Shown in pieces: positions 9,367-18,859 of a DNA stretch of 64,000 nt (its first letter is position 1; every line of letters starts with the position of its first letter). This DNA comes from Flavobacteriales bacterium (lineage in GTDB: Bacteria; Bacteroidota; Bacteroidia; NS11-12g; UBA9320). The position numbers and the translations under genes were made by a program. The stretch spans positions 186,001 to 250,000 of the forward strand of contig JACJZV010000004.1 of NCBI GenBank assembly GCA_020635395.1, read 5' to 3'. Below the pieces are notes generated by a model. That model ran no database searches and had not been told where the DNA came from. It was given only the letters and a program-made list of their open reading frames with translations.

Positions 9367-11628
9367 ATGGCATTCGACATAAACCTCATCAAAGAAGTAT
9401 ATTCAAACATCGCCGAAAGAGTTACTGCTGCCCGCCACTTGGTTGGCCGACCATTGACCCTTAGCGAAAAAATACTTTACGCTCACCTGTGGGATAAACT
9501 GCCCGAAAAGGCTTTTGAACGAGGCAAGTCGTATGTTGACTTTGCCCCCGACCGCGTGGCCTGTCAAGACGCAACCGCTCAAATGGCTTTGCTACAATTT
9601 ATGCAGGCCGGAAAAAAGAAAGTGGCAGTGCCAACCACTGTGCATTGCGACCACCTTATTCAGGCAAAAATTGGAGCAACCGAAGATTTGCAAGCGGCTT
9701 TAAATTCGAGTAACGAGGTTTTCAATTTCTTGGAATCTGTTTCTAACAAATACGGCATCGGTTTTTGGAAACCCGGAGCAGGAATTATTCATCAGGTTGT
9801 GTTGGAAAACTACGCTTTTCCGGGCGGTATGATGATTGGAACCGACTCTCACACGGTTAATGCCGGAGGTTTAGGCATGGTGGCAATAGGTGTTGGTGGT
9901 GCCGATGCGGTGGATGTGATGGCCGGAATGGCTTGGGAGCTAAAATTTCCAAAACTTATAGGTGTAAAACTTACCGGAAAACTGAGTGGTTGGACTTCAC
10001 CTAAAGATGTGATTTTAAAAGTGGCTGGAATTCTTACTGTGAAAGGTGGCACAGGCTGCATTGTTGAATATTTTGGGGAAGGTGCAAAATCGTTGTCTTG
10101 TACCGGAAAAGGCACTATCTGCAACATGGGAGCCGAAATTGGGGCAACAACTTCCACCTTTGGGTATGATGAAAGTATGGAACGATACCTTCGAGCCACC
10201 GACCGAGCCGATGTGGCCGATGCCGCAAATCAGGTAAAAGAACATTTAACCGGAGATGTCGAAGTTTATGCCACCCCTGAACAATATTTCGACCAAGTGA
10301 TTGAGATAAATTTATCCGAACTAAAACCACATTTGAATGGCCCTTTCACCCCCGACTTGGCAACTCCGGTTGGCGAAATGACCGAAAAAGCCATTGCCAA
10401 CGGCTGGCCACTAAATGTTGAGTGGGGTTTGATTGGTTCTTGCACAAACTCTTCTTATGAAGATTTGTCGCGTGCAGCCTCTATTGCAAAACAAGCAATA
10501 GACAAAGGCTTGGTTACAAAAGCCGAATTCGGCATAAACCCGGGTTCAGAACAGGTTCGTTTTACCGCAGAGCGAGACGGCCTTTTAAAAATATTTGAAG
10601 ATTTGAATGCCCGCATTTTTACCAATGCCTGTGGCCCGTGTATTGGCCAATGGGAACGTGCCGGAGCAGATAAAAAAGAGAAAAACACCATCGTTCACTC
10701 GTTCAACAGAAACTTTAGCAAACGTGCCGACGGAAACCCCAACACACATGCCTTTGTAACTTCACCAGAAATGGTGGCAGCCTTAGCCATTGCCGGAAAA
10801 CTTGATTTTAATCCGATGACCGACAAATTGACAAACGCCAATGGTGAAGAAGTGATGTTGGATGAGCCAACCGGATGGGAATTACCTCCAAAAGGTTTTG
10901 ACGTAAAAGACAACGGCTATTTAGAACCGATGGCCGATGGCTCGGGTGTGGAGGTAGTTGTTGCCCCTGACTCAAAACGATTGCAGTTGTTGGAACCATT
11001 TGCAGCTTGGGATGGAAAAAATATAAACGGAGCAAAACTTTTAATAAAGGTAAAAGGCAAATGCACCACCGATCATATTTCAATGGCCGGCCCGTGGTTG
11101 ACCTATCGTGGACACTTAGATAATATTTCGAACAACTGTTTGATTGGGGCAGTAAATGCTTTCAACGACAAAACGGATGAGGTTTACAACCCTCTTAGTG
11201 GCAATTACGAAAGTGTTCCAAAAGTGGCACGAATGATTAAAGCCGCCGGAGAATACTCTGTCGTGGTGGGCGAAGAAAACTACGGCGAAGGCTCATCTCG
11301 GGAACATGCGGCCATGGAACCTCGACACTTGGCTGTACGTGCTGTTATTGTAAAGTCTTTTGCACGTATTCACGAAACAAACCTTAAAAAACAAGGTATG
11401 CTGGCGTTGACTTTTGCCAACCCCGCCGACTATGACAAAATACAGGAAAAAGACACGTTTGACATTGCCTTAAACGAATTTGCCCCCGGCAAACAAATGA
11501 CTATCACTTTGCATCACACCGATGGAGCATCGGAAAGTTTTATGGTAAATCATACCTACAACGATTCTCAAATTGAATGGTTTAAAGCCGGTAGTGCATT
11601 GAATTTGATAAAACTGATGGAGAAGTAG
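9367..11628 (+). CDS. acn: Aconitate hydratase
   Basis: 753 residues, the full length of the mitochondrial-type aconitase subfamily. It isomerises citrate to isocitrate in the TCA cycle through a [4Fe-4S] cluster. The three cluster cysteines are visible as Cys359 (GSCTNS) and Cys422/Cys425 (NACGPCIGQW). Substrate-binding motifs TDSHTVN and GVGGADAVD lie in the N-terminal half, and the C-terminal swivel domain carries GEGSSREHAAMEPR and SFARIHETNLKKQG. It stands alone, between a terminator upstream and a degenerate region downstream. Confidence 0.97.
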   Translation: MAFDINLIKEVYSNIAERVTAARHLVGRPLTLSEKILYAHLWDKLPEKAFERGKSYVDFAPDRVACQDATAQMALLQFMQAGKKKVAVPTTVHCDHLIQAKIGATEDLQAALNSSNEVFNFLESVSNKYGIGFWKPGAGIIHQVVLENYAFPGGMMIGTDSHTVNAGGLGMVAIGVGGADAVDVMAGMAWELKFPKLIGVKLTGKLSGWTSPKDVILKVAGILTVKGGTGCIVEYFGEGAKSLSCTGKGTICNMGAEIGATTSTFGYDESMERYLRATDRADVADAANQVKEHLTGDVEVYATPEQYFDQVIEINLSELKPHLNGPFTPDLATPVGEMTEKAIANGWPLNVEWGLIGSCTNSSYEDLSRAASIAKQAIDKGLVTKAEFGINPGSEQVRFTAERDGLLKIFEDLNARIFTNACGPCIGQWERAGADKKEKNTIVHSFNRNFSKRADGNPNTHAFVTSPEMVAALAIAGKLDFNPMTDKLTNANGEEVMLDEPTGWELPPKGFDVKDNGYLEPMADGSGVEVVVAPDSKRLQLLEPFAAWDGKNINGAKLLIKVKGKCTTDHISMAGPWLTYRGHLDNISNNCLIGAVNAFNDKTDEVYNPLSGNYESVPKVARMIKAAGEYSVVVGEENYGEGSSREHAAMEPRHLAVRAVIVKSFARIHETNLKKQGMLALTFANPADYDKIQEKDTFDIALNEFAPGKQMTITLHHTDGASESFMVNHTYNDSQIEWFKAGSALNLIKLMEK

Positions 11629-11815
11629 GGAAATAGTTCATAGACTAATTTTCTGCTGATAATAGTTCTCACTTAGTTTTTACTTCTACCAAAAAATTCA
11701 TTTTGTCATGGTACAAAATGAGGTAACTTTTCCATACATGGTCAAAGTTGTTTATCATTTTAATGAATTAAATTGGCATTTAATTAAAAACCAACATAAT
11801 CAAAAAATTAACAAC

Positions 11816-12020
11816 ATGACAATCAAGCACTTACACAAAAAATTAACAAAATTTTACCGTGTATTTCCCAAATCCAAAAGGTATTTACGAGAGCATCAAA
11901 GATTTGGCAACAGACAAAAACTTTGTCATTACCCCAAGCTCAAGAACCTTTTCTTTGGATGAAAAATTGACGGTTGCAAGCCTTCAAAACGTTGTTAGCG
12001 ATTTTTTAAAAGACATCTAA
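11816..12020 (+). pseudogene. Small unknown gene with a one-base frameshift
   Basis: Two frames join into one plausible small protein if one base is removed from the AAAATTTT tract at 11848-11855. It starts MTIKHLHKKLTKF in the frame of the ATG at 11816, then continues TVYFPNPKGIYESIKDLATD and ends with VVSDFLKDI at the TAA at 12018-12020. The downstream frame has protein-like composition and no nearby start of its own. The product would be about 67 residues; I do not recognise the family. It could be a genuine pseudogene or a sequencing slip. The overlapping 84-codon open frame that continues past the slip reads as low-quality sequence and is not supported. Confidence 0.5.
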
Positions 12021-12071
12021 TTAAAAAGACTTTGTAAAAATGGTCTAATTTTACAGCCAAAATTCAGAATT

Positions 12072-12494
12072 ATGGGACTTAGAGAAATAATGCTTATTCT
12101 TCATTTCATTGGTTTGGCCATGGGTGTAGGAACCAGCTTTGCTATGTTATTTTCAAACATTTCATCAAAGAAAATGGATAAAACCACCGCCAATGATTTT
12201 ATGCTAAAAATGGGTGGAGCGTTGAGCAAAATGGGGCTTATCGGCATCTTTATATTGATTGGATCCGGCTCCATTTTAATGATGGAGACCGCCGCTTGGA
12301 AAGGCGACCACTGGTTTTACACAAAACTTCTGTTAGTCTTAATTCTTACCGGTTTAGCTCACGTTATTCCTGCAAACATCAAAAAAGCCCAAAAAGGAGA
12401 TGAAAAGGCATTGGCCAAAGCCGAAAAAATTGGTAAAATTTCATTTTCGCTGGCTCTGCTGATTATCATTTTGGCTGTAAGCATCTTTAAATAA
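12072..12494 (+). CDS. Four-helix integral membrane protein, unknown function
   Basis: 140 residues with four predicted membrane helices: near 5-27, 50-70 (IFILIGSGSILMM), 81-100 (LLLVLILTGLAHVIPA) and 121-139. The third helix carries a His. The overall layout recalls small DUF2269-type inner-membrane proteins, but I cannot assign a family with confidence. It lies 5 bases before the lipoprotein gene at 12500, so it may be the first gene of the envelope-gene run that follows. Confidence 0.6.
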   Translation: MGLREIMLILHFIGLAMGVGTSFAMLFSNISSKKMDKTTANDFMLKMGGALSKMGLIGIFILIGSGSILMMETAAWKGDHWFYTKLLLVLILTGLAHVIPANIKKAQKGDEKALAKAEKIGKISFSLALLIIILAVSIFK

Positions 12495-12499
12495 GCATT

Positions 12500-14164
12500 T
12501 TGCAAACTCGACTTTTACTTCTTGCTCTCCCCCTTTTATTTTTGGTTGGATGCAAACATGGCAACCAGGAGAAACCTTTAAACCGTTTTTCCGACCCAAA
12601 ACTTAAAAAAATATACCAGTTGCAAGATAAAAGGGATACAAAATCTTTGATTCCATTATTAATTGCCAAAAACCCTGCCCACCGAGAGGCGGCAGCCTTG
12701 GCCTTTGCATCGTTTAAAGATTCTACGGCAGCCGGATTTTTAAAACGGTCACTTTTGACGGATAGTGAATGGATTGTGCGTAGAGCAGCGGCCTATTCTA
12801 TTGGCCAGCAATATGATTCGGCCAACGCCAATTTGCTTTTTGAAGCTTTAAAAATAGAACAAAATCCGGTGGTGATTGGCTATATTGTGGAGGCATTGGG
12901 CAAATCAGCTAATGAAAAAGCACTCGATTATATCTCTAAAATAAAATCGGACAACGAACAAATAAAACTGGGACAGGCAAAGGCACTATGTCGTGCAATA
13001 TGGATGGGTAAAAAACCAACAACATTTGTACAAATTGGTATTTCGTTTTTTGAAAAAGAAACATCAAATGAGGCAAGGCTTTATGCTGCAACGGCTCTTT
13101 CGCGAATGCGAAAAGAAATTACACCCTCCGATTCAATAAAAATTAAAAACATACTAACCTCTGCTCAATTAGAACCCGAAACAGAAAGATTACTGAAAAC
13201 GATTGTTGAACCTAAAAAAGCATCTGAAGAAATAACCTGGTTTGATTTTAAACGTCAATTGCCTGAGCTTCAAAAAAATCCATATAAACTGGCTAAATCG
13301 TTAAACGACTTGGTTACTAATTTGCCAAATCTTCGATATAAGGAAATGGCATTTAATCCACAATCAGCAGTGGCGGACACACTGTATAACTGGACATTCC
13401 ACCACCGATATCAAATTGTGCGAACCACGGCTTGCGAATATTACATCAATCATTTTTTGATGAATGGCAACATTCCATCTACCCAATATTTAACCGAATG
13501 TATTGCCAGTCGTGATATGGCCTTGCAAAGTTTGGCCGTAAATCAAATTGCAAAAGATTCGTTGGCAGAATTTGCAGGTTTTTTAAAAAAATACCAAGAT
13601 TCGCTTTCAATGCCCGCCCAAATAGAAACATTCATTGATTTTGAAAAAGCCATTTGCAAGCTCGAAAACAGAAAATACAAAGCCCCTAACCCAGCTCCAA
13701 CCCACAAAATTGATTGGAACTATGTAAAGCAAATTCCCGATAGTCAGCGGGTTGAAATAAAAACTACAAAAGGAGATATTGAGCTTTTGCTTTTTGTAAA
13801 CGATGCACCGGGAACGGTTTACAATTTCTTAAAAGCAGCAGAGGATGGTTTTTACAACGACAAGTTTTTTCATCGGGTTGTTCCGAATTTTGTCATTCAA
13901 GCCGGATGCCAGCGAGGTGACGGATGGGGCTCGCCCGACTGGACGCAACGCAGTGAATTTTCAAACTATTTGCACTATGAAACCGGCATGGTGGGAATGG
14001 CAAGTGCCGGAAATGACACCGAAGGTTTGCAATTTTTTATTACCCACAACCCTACCCCACTTTTAGAAGGAAGATACTCCATATTTGGAAAAGTAGTTAA
14101 TGGAATGAACGTGGTAAACTCCATAGAGGTAGGTGATAAGATTTTAAGCATCAAAAAAATATAG
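12500..14164 (+). CDS. Lipoprotein with HEAT-like repeats fused to a cyclophilin peptidyl-prolyl isomerase
   Basis: 554 residues starting at a TTG 5 bases after the previous stop. The N-terminus is a lipoprotein signal with lipobox LVGC. HEAT-like helical repeats follow (for example REAAALAFASFKDS and VRRAAAYSIGQQY, about residues 50-240). The last 150 residues are a cyclophilin-type domain: RVEIKTTKGDIELLLF, APGTVYNFLKAAEDGFYN, FFHRVVPNFVIQAG, and GMVGMASAG with the FFITHNPTP segment. It probably acts as a periplasmic or outer-membrane-anchored foldase, with the HEAT part presenting clients; that role is inferred. The 14168 gene follows after 3 bases. Confidence 0.85.
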   Translation: MQTRLLLLALPLLFLVGCKHGNQEKPLNRFSDPKLKKIYQLQDKRDTKSLIPLLIAKNPAHREAAALAFASFKDSTAAGFLKRSLLTDSEWIVRRAAAYSIGQQYDSANANLLFEALKIEQNPVVIGYIVEALGKSANEKALDYISKIKSDNEQIKLGQAKALCRAIWMGKKPTTFVQIGISFFEKETSNEARLYAATALSRMRKEITPSDSIKIKNILTSAQLEPETERLLKTIVEPKKASEEITWFDFKRQLPELQKNPYKLAKSLNDLVTNLPNLRYKEMAFNPQSAVADTLYNWTFHHRYQIVRTTACEYYINHFLMNGNIPSTQYLTECIASRDMALQSLAVNQIAKDSLAEFAGFLKKYQDSLSMPAQIETFIDFEKAICKLENRKYKAPNPAPTHKIDWNYVKQIPDSQRVEIKTTKGDIELLLFVNDAPGTVYNFLKAAEDGFYNDKFFHRVVPNFVIQAGCQRGDGWGSPDWTQRSEFSNYLHYETGMVGMASAGNDTEGLQFFITHNPTPLLEGRYSIFGKVVNGMNVVNSIEVGDKILSIKKI

Positions 14165-14167
14165 ATT

Positions 14168-14995
14168 TTGAAAAAAACAGTTGCATTACTTTTTTTTAGC
14201 CTTTCAACAATAGTTGCAATCTCCCAAACAAAATCTACCGACATGAAAGGAAAGTTTTATGCACATTGGGGATGGAATGAAGATTGGTACACAAAATCCG
14301 ACATACGGTTGCATGGTTCGGATTATGATTTCACCCTTTATGATGTAAAGGCAAACGACAGGCAAACCCCTTTTTCGTGGGCTTCCTATTTTTTGATTAA
14401 TCAAATTTCAATACCACAAACCAATCTTGATCTTGGTTATTATTTCAAAGAAAACTACAGCATTTCGGCAGGTTTCGACCACATGAAATATGTTATGCCG
14501 CAGGATCAAACCGTTGCAATAACAGGGAATATAAGCCGAGCTGGAAGCGAATATTCAGGCATATACAACAACGACAGCATCCAACTTACGCGGGAGTTTT
14601 TACGCTACGAACACACAAATGGTTTAAACTATGTCTTTCTTGAAATAAACCGACACGACCAATGGCTCAATCTGTTCAATTCAAATCTCAAAATTGGCAC
14701 TTCAATGGGCATTAGCCCTGCTTTGCTGCGACCTCGAACCGATGTTTGGTTTTTAAGAACACACGGCCCCAATGTGTTTCACAATGCAGGATACGGCATT
14801 AATGCAAAACTCGGCTTGAATGTTATTCTTTGGAAACATTTTAATCTAACTACCGAAATTAAAGGTGGCTATATCAATATGCCCAACATTCGAGCCACGG
14901 CAGATAAAGAAGATTTAGCTCAACAACATTTTGGTTTTTTGCAGGCCAATTTTCTTATTGGCGGAACGTTTGACTTAATAAAACTTTTCAAATAG
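14168..14995 (+). CDS. Outer-membrane beta-barrel protein, unknown function
   Basis: 275 residues from a TTG start 3 bases after the previous gene. A signal peptide (LLFFSLSTIVAISQ) is followed by a protein rich in alternating aromatic beta strands: FYAHWGWNEDWYTKSDIRLHG, INQISIPQTNLDLGYYF, and a last strand FLIGGTFDLIKLF. This is typical of Bacteroidota outer-membrane barrels. No cargo-binding or plug domain is seen. The tight spacing behind the HEAT-cyclophilin lipoprotein suggests that protein may help fold this barrel (inference). Confidence 0.7.
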   Translation: MKKTVALLFFSLSTIVAISQTKSTDMKGKFYAHWGWNEDWYTKSDIRLHGSDYDFTLYDVKANDRQTPFSWASYFLINQISIPQTNLDLGYYFKENYSISAGFDHMKYVMPQDQTVAITGNISRAGSEYSGIYNNDSIQLTREFLRYEHTNGLNYVFLEINRHDQWLNLFNSNLKIGTSMGISPALLRPRTDVWFLRTHGPNVFHNAGYGINAKLGLNVILWKHFNLTTEIKGGYINMPNIRATADKEDLAQQHFGFLQANFLIGGTFDLIKLFK

Positions 14996-15107
14996 CAGGA
15001 TGCGAATAGACCGGAAATCACTTCCGACCAGACATAATACAACCAATTTTCTATTTCATTTATCGGAAAAAATAAATAAGCCGAATTAGGTAGTTAATTT
15101 CGAGGCT

Positions 15108-16346
15108 TTGGAACTTCTCAAAGAAATATACTCCACCTTGATTCGCAATCCATTGCGTTCTTTTCTTACTGCTTTTGGAGTAAGTTGGGGCATTTTTATG
15201 CTCATTATTTGTTTGGGATTGGGCCAGGGTTTAGAAAACGGCGTTAGACAAATGTTCGCCGGTTTTTCGGGCAACAACATGTTTGTTTGGGGGCAATCCA
15301 CCTCTTTGCCCTATGCCGGATTTACTGAAGGCAGGCGGGTTCAGCTAAAAATGGATGATGTTGATTTAATTAGGGCAAAAATAAAAGGCCTAAAAATTGT
15401 GGCACCCCGCACCCAGCTTGGAGGCTATGGCGAAGGCAACAACGTAAAATACAACAATGAATCGGGGGCATTTTCTATACACGGCGATATTCCGGATGTA
15501 CGAAAAATATATATGTGGGAACAAATGCAGGGTAGGTTTATCAATGAAATTGACTACAAATATGCCCGCAAAGTATGCACCATTGGCAAACGCGTAAAAG
15601 AAGTTTTGTTTAAAGATGAAAACCCCATTGGCAAATACATTTCAGCCAACGGTATTTCGTTTATGGTGGTGGGTGTCCACAAATCGCCAAGTTCGGGTGA
15701 AATGGCTGAAAGAGACGAGCAACAAATCATTGTACCCATCAGCACCTATCAAAAGGCGTTTGATGGCTCCAACAACATAAACTGGATGGCCATACAGTGT
15801 GAAGACGATGTTAATTCTCAAAAAATTCAGGAAGAGATAATTAATTTGTTACGCCCAAAACACAAAGTGCATCCCGATGACCCAAGAGGCTTTGGCTCGT
15901 TTAACACCCAAGAACGATTTGGCCCTATGCAAATGACGTTTCTAACGGTGCGTGCATTGGCTTGGTTTGTGGGCATTATGACCCTTTTTGCTGGAATAAT
16001 AGGTGTGAGCAACATCATGTTGGTAACGGTAAAAGAGCGAACAAAAGAAATTGGAATTAGAAGAGCCATTGGTGCAAGACCAAGAAACATTTTAATCCAA
16101 ATTTTGTTGGAGGCAGTTGCCCTTACTTTTTTTGCCGGATATATTGGACTGATGGCCGGAATTTGGTTGGTAGAAATTTTGGGAAGATCTGGAGCAAGTG
16201 GTCAAATGTTCAAAAACCCAGAAGTGCCTTTTTATGTGGCGGTTACGGCCCTTTTTGTACTTATTTTTTCGGGTGCTATTGCCGGATTATTGCCTGCAAG
16301 TAAGGCATTAAAAATCAAACCTGTGGAGGCTTTGAGATATGAGTAA
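15108..16346 (+). CDS. ABC transporter permease, MacB/FtsX family
   Basis: 412 residues from a TTG start (MELLKEIYSTLIRNPLRSFL). It has the classic MacB layout: one N-terminal membrane helix (FLTAFGVSWGIFMLIICLGL), a periplasmic MacB_PCD domain of about 230 residues, and three C-terminal helices in the FtsX domain, with VKERTKEIGIRRAIGARP between helices two and three. Such permeases work with an ATPase and often a MacA-like adaptor in efflux or lipoprotein release. Neither partner is adjacent; an RND/MacA-type adaptor lies far away at 47.9-49.0 kb. Its end overlaps an open frame leading into the next gene. Confidence 0.9.
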   Translation: MELLKEIYSTLIRNPLRSFLTAFGVSWGIFMLIICLGLGQGLENGVRQMFAGFSGNNMFVWGQSTSLPYAGFTEGRRVQLKMDDVDLIRAKIKGLKIVAPRTQLGGYGEGNNVKYNNESGAFSIHGDIPDVRKIYMWEQMQGRFINEIDYKYARKVCTIGKRVKEVLFKDENPIGKYISANGISFMVVGVHKSPSSGEMAERDEQQIIVPISTYQKAFDGSNNINWMAIQCEDDVNSQKIQEEIINLLRPKHKVHPDDPRGFGSFNTQERFGPMQMTFLTVRALAWFVGIMTLFAGIIGVSNIMLVTVKERTKEIGIRRAIGARPRNILIQILLEAVALTFFAGYIGLMAGIWLVEILGRSGASGQMFKNPEVPFYVAVTALFVLIFSGAIAGLLPASKALKIKPVEALRYE

Positions 16347-16437
16347 ACCTATTTTGGAAGTCAAAATTCCACTCAACAAGACTTTAAAAAACTTTGGTTC
16401 GTTATTTGTAAGTAGCTTTGCAATTCACTTTTATTCG

Positions 16438-17715
16438 ATGAACATAAAAAAATTCCTTTTCGTTTTGGCCTTCGCTGCTTTTATGTCGCAGAAATCTAAG
16501 GCTGAACTTATATACAATAATTTTATTTACGACTCACTTGTAGAAACCGTGATATTTGGGCAAAACACCTCGGTTTACAGCCCATTGGCCATTATGGAAT
16601 TGGGCAAAACCAACGCCATGCGGTTGAAATTTGACAAACTAAAAGCCGATAATGAGTTCTACCAATACACCATTGTTCATTGCAGCCACGATTGGAAACC
16701 AAGCAATTTGCAAAAAACAGAATACATCGAAGGTTCGTTTATGGGTGATATTATGGATTTTGAATATTCAACAAATACCTTCCAACAATATGTTCAATAC
16801 GAATTAATTTTCCCTACATTGGATATGCAGATAACCAAATCGGGCAACTATCTTTTAAAAATTTACCGCAATTTTGACGAAAATGATTTGGTGCTAACCC
16901 GCCGATTTATGGTTGTAGAAAGCGTGACATCTATAACCGGAACAGCCCGGCCAGCCACCAATGCTACCGACAGATTTAGTAAACAGGAAGTAGATTTTGA
17001 AATAAACTATGAAAATTTTGATTTGCAAAACCCCTTTACCAATATCAACACAGTAATTATTCAAAACAATAGTTGGAACAATTCTATCCAGAACTTGAAG
17101 CCTATGTTTATGAGTAACAATATGTTACAATTCAACTATGAAAATGAAAACGTGATGGTTGGCACCAACGAGTTCCGATATTTCGACATCCGTTCATTGC
17201 GTTCATTCAGCACCAATGTGGTTGATAAATACACTGATTCATTGAGAAATGCCGTGTTGAAAGGCGAAGAAATAAAAGCTCATCTGAATTATATCAAAAC
17301 AATTGACTACAACGGAAAAAGAGTAATTCAAAACACCGATGGTCAAGATGCAACCGAAAATGGCGACTACGTTTTGGTACATTTCAGCTTGCGAAGCGAT
17401 AATGAGCTTAATGTGGGCGATGTGTATGTATATGGCGAATTGAGCGACTGGAGATTGCAGGATAAATTCAAAATGACATACTACCCAAACGAAAAAATTT
17501 ATTACTTGGCCGTAAAATTAAAACAGAGTTATTACAACTACCATTTTGTAACCAAAGACCCTGAAACGGGCAAAGTGACCTACGATTTTACAGAAGGAAA
17601 TCATTCGGAAACAGAAAATGATTATACCGTTTTGGCCTACTACTACGACAACTATTATGGTTACGACAGGCTTATTGGTTACACCACCATAAATACAATG
17701 ACTGACAGGAAATAA
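16438..17715 (+). CDS. DUF5103 family protein (type IX secretion system plug protein)
   Basis: 425 residues. The ATG at 16438 is chosen because it begins a signal peptide (MNIKKFLFVLAFAAFMSQKS); the longer open frame starting inside the ABC permease gene would bury it. The body matches the DUF5103 family: NFIYDSLVETVIFGQNTS near the mature N-terminus, YTIVHCSHDW, and GNYLLKIY. The C-terminal region contains NVGDVYVYGELSDW and a tyrosine-rich tail. DUF5103 includes the Plug protein reported on the SprA translocon of the T9SS in Flavobacterium. This fits the T9SS cargo genes elsewhere in the window. Confidence 0.85.
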   Translation: MNIKKFLFVLAFAAFMSQKSKAELIYNNFIYDSLVETVIFGQNTSVYSPLAIMELGKTNAMRLKFDKLKADNEFYQYTIVHCSHDWKPSNLQKTEYIEGSFMGDIMDFEYSTNTFQQYVQYELIFPTLDMQITKSGNYLLKIYRNFDENDLVLTRRFMVVESVTSITGTARPATNATDRFSKQEVDFEINYENFDLQNPFTNINTVIIQNNSWNNSIQNLKPMFMSNNMLQFNYENENVMVGTNEFRYFDIRSLRSFSTNVVDKYTDSLRNAVLKGEEIKAHLNYIKTIDYNGKRVIQNTDGQDATENGDYVLVHFSLRSDNELNVGDVYVYGELSDWRLQDKFKMTYYPNEKIYYLAVKLKQSYYNYHFVTKDPETGKVTYDFTEGNHSETENDYTVLAYYYDNYYGYDRLIGYTTINTMTDRK

Positions 17716-17755
17716 TTCAGTTCGACCAAACTATTTTTGCATCACTTTTTATTAA

Positions 17756-18859
17756 ATGACTGAATCAACGCTGTTGTATCAACTTGCACTGAGCCAAATA
17801 CCCATGGTAGGCTCTGTTTTAGCTAAAAATTTGGTTGGTTATTGTGGCAGTGTTGAAGCCATTTTTTCAGAATCTTTAAACGGCTTAAAAAAAATTCCCG
17901 GCATTGGTGAGGCAATTGCCAAATCAGTTTATAATTTTAAAGATTTTGAGCCATTGCAAAAAGAGGTTGAATTTATAAGTAGGCACCATATCAAAACACA
18001 TTTTTTTACCGAAAAAACATACCCTTATAAGCTAAAACAGATTGCAGATGCCCCCATTCTATTGTTTCAAAAGGGCGATTTTGCAGATTTTGAAAACCGC
18101 TCGTTGGCTATTGTTGGCACTCGCAAATGCAGTGCTTTTGGCAGAGACATTACCCATCAAATCGTTGCTGATTTAAAAACATACAACCCCACAATATACA
18201 GCGGATTGGCATACGGGGTAGATGCTTTTGCACATAAAGCTGCGGTAAACAACAACCTCAAAACAATTGGTGTGTTGGCACATGGGTTGGATAGAATTTA
18301 TCCGGCCACGCACTCGAATTTGGCCAATGAAATGATTGAAAATGGTGGTGCACTTATCACAGAATACAAAAGCGAGACAAATCCGGATAGAGAGAATTTT
18401 CCGACACGAAACAGAATTGTGGCGGGCTTGGTAGATGCCGTTTTGGTAGTAGAAACAGCCATTAAAGGTGGCTCAATGATAACGGCTAATCTTGCATTTG
18501 GATATGACCGAGATGTTTTTGCCATACCAAACCGCCCGGGCGATGATAAAACGGCCGGTTGCAATTATCTGATAAAAAACAACAAAGCTACATTGGTAGA
18601 AAGTGCCGCCGATATTGCCTTTGCATTGGGATGGGACATCGAAACCAAGAAAACGACCAAACAAACGACTTTGTTTGTAGAACTTACAACCGACGAACAA
18701 ATAATAGTGGATAGCTTGAAAACAAATGGGGTACTCAGCATTGATTCGCTGTCGAACCGAACCGATTTTTCTGCCAGCAAATTGGCTTTTCTTTTATTGG
18801 AACTCGAATTTAAAAATGTTGTCCGAAATTTGCCCGGAAAACAATTTGAATTGGCGTGA
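17756..18859 (+). CDS. dprA: DNA-processing protein DprA
   Basis: 367 residues. A helix-hairpin-helix region (KKIPGIGEAIAKSV, near 44-57) precedes the DprA Rossmann fold, with IVGTRKCSAFGRD near 118-130, GLAYGVDAFAHKAA, GVLAHGLDRIYPATH and ENFPTRNRIVAGL, and a C-terminal winged-helix region. DprA loads RecA onto incoming single-stranded DNA in transformation. A TATTTTTG at 17732-17739 is a possible -7 element. The stop overlaps the GTG start of queA (GTGA). Together with comM at 57-58.6 kb it suggests competence genes are kept. Confidence 0.96.
   Translation: MTESTLLYQLALSQIPMVGSVLAKNLVGYCGSVEAIFSESLNGLKKIPGIGEAIAKSVYNFKDFEPLQKEVEFISRHHIKTHFFTEKTYPYKLKQIADAPILLFQKGDFADFENRSLAIVGTRKCSAFGRDITHQIVADLKTYNPTIYSGLAYGVDAFAHKAAVNNNLKTIGVLAHGLDRIYPATHSNLANEMIENGGALITEYKSETNPDRENFPTRNRIVAGLVDAVLVVETAIKGGSMITANLAFGYDRDVFAIPNRPGDDKTAGCNYLIKNNKATLVESAADIAFALGWDIETKKTTKQTTLFVELTTDEQIIVDSLKTNGVLSIDSLSNRTDFSASKLAFLLLELEFKNVVRNLPGKQFELA

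Noticed and set aside
11708..11962. 84-codon open frame before the membrane protein gene
   Set aside because: Only its middle is protein-like; past the AAAATTTT tract the plausible frame is a different one, so a frameshifted smaller gene fits better.
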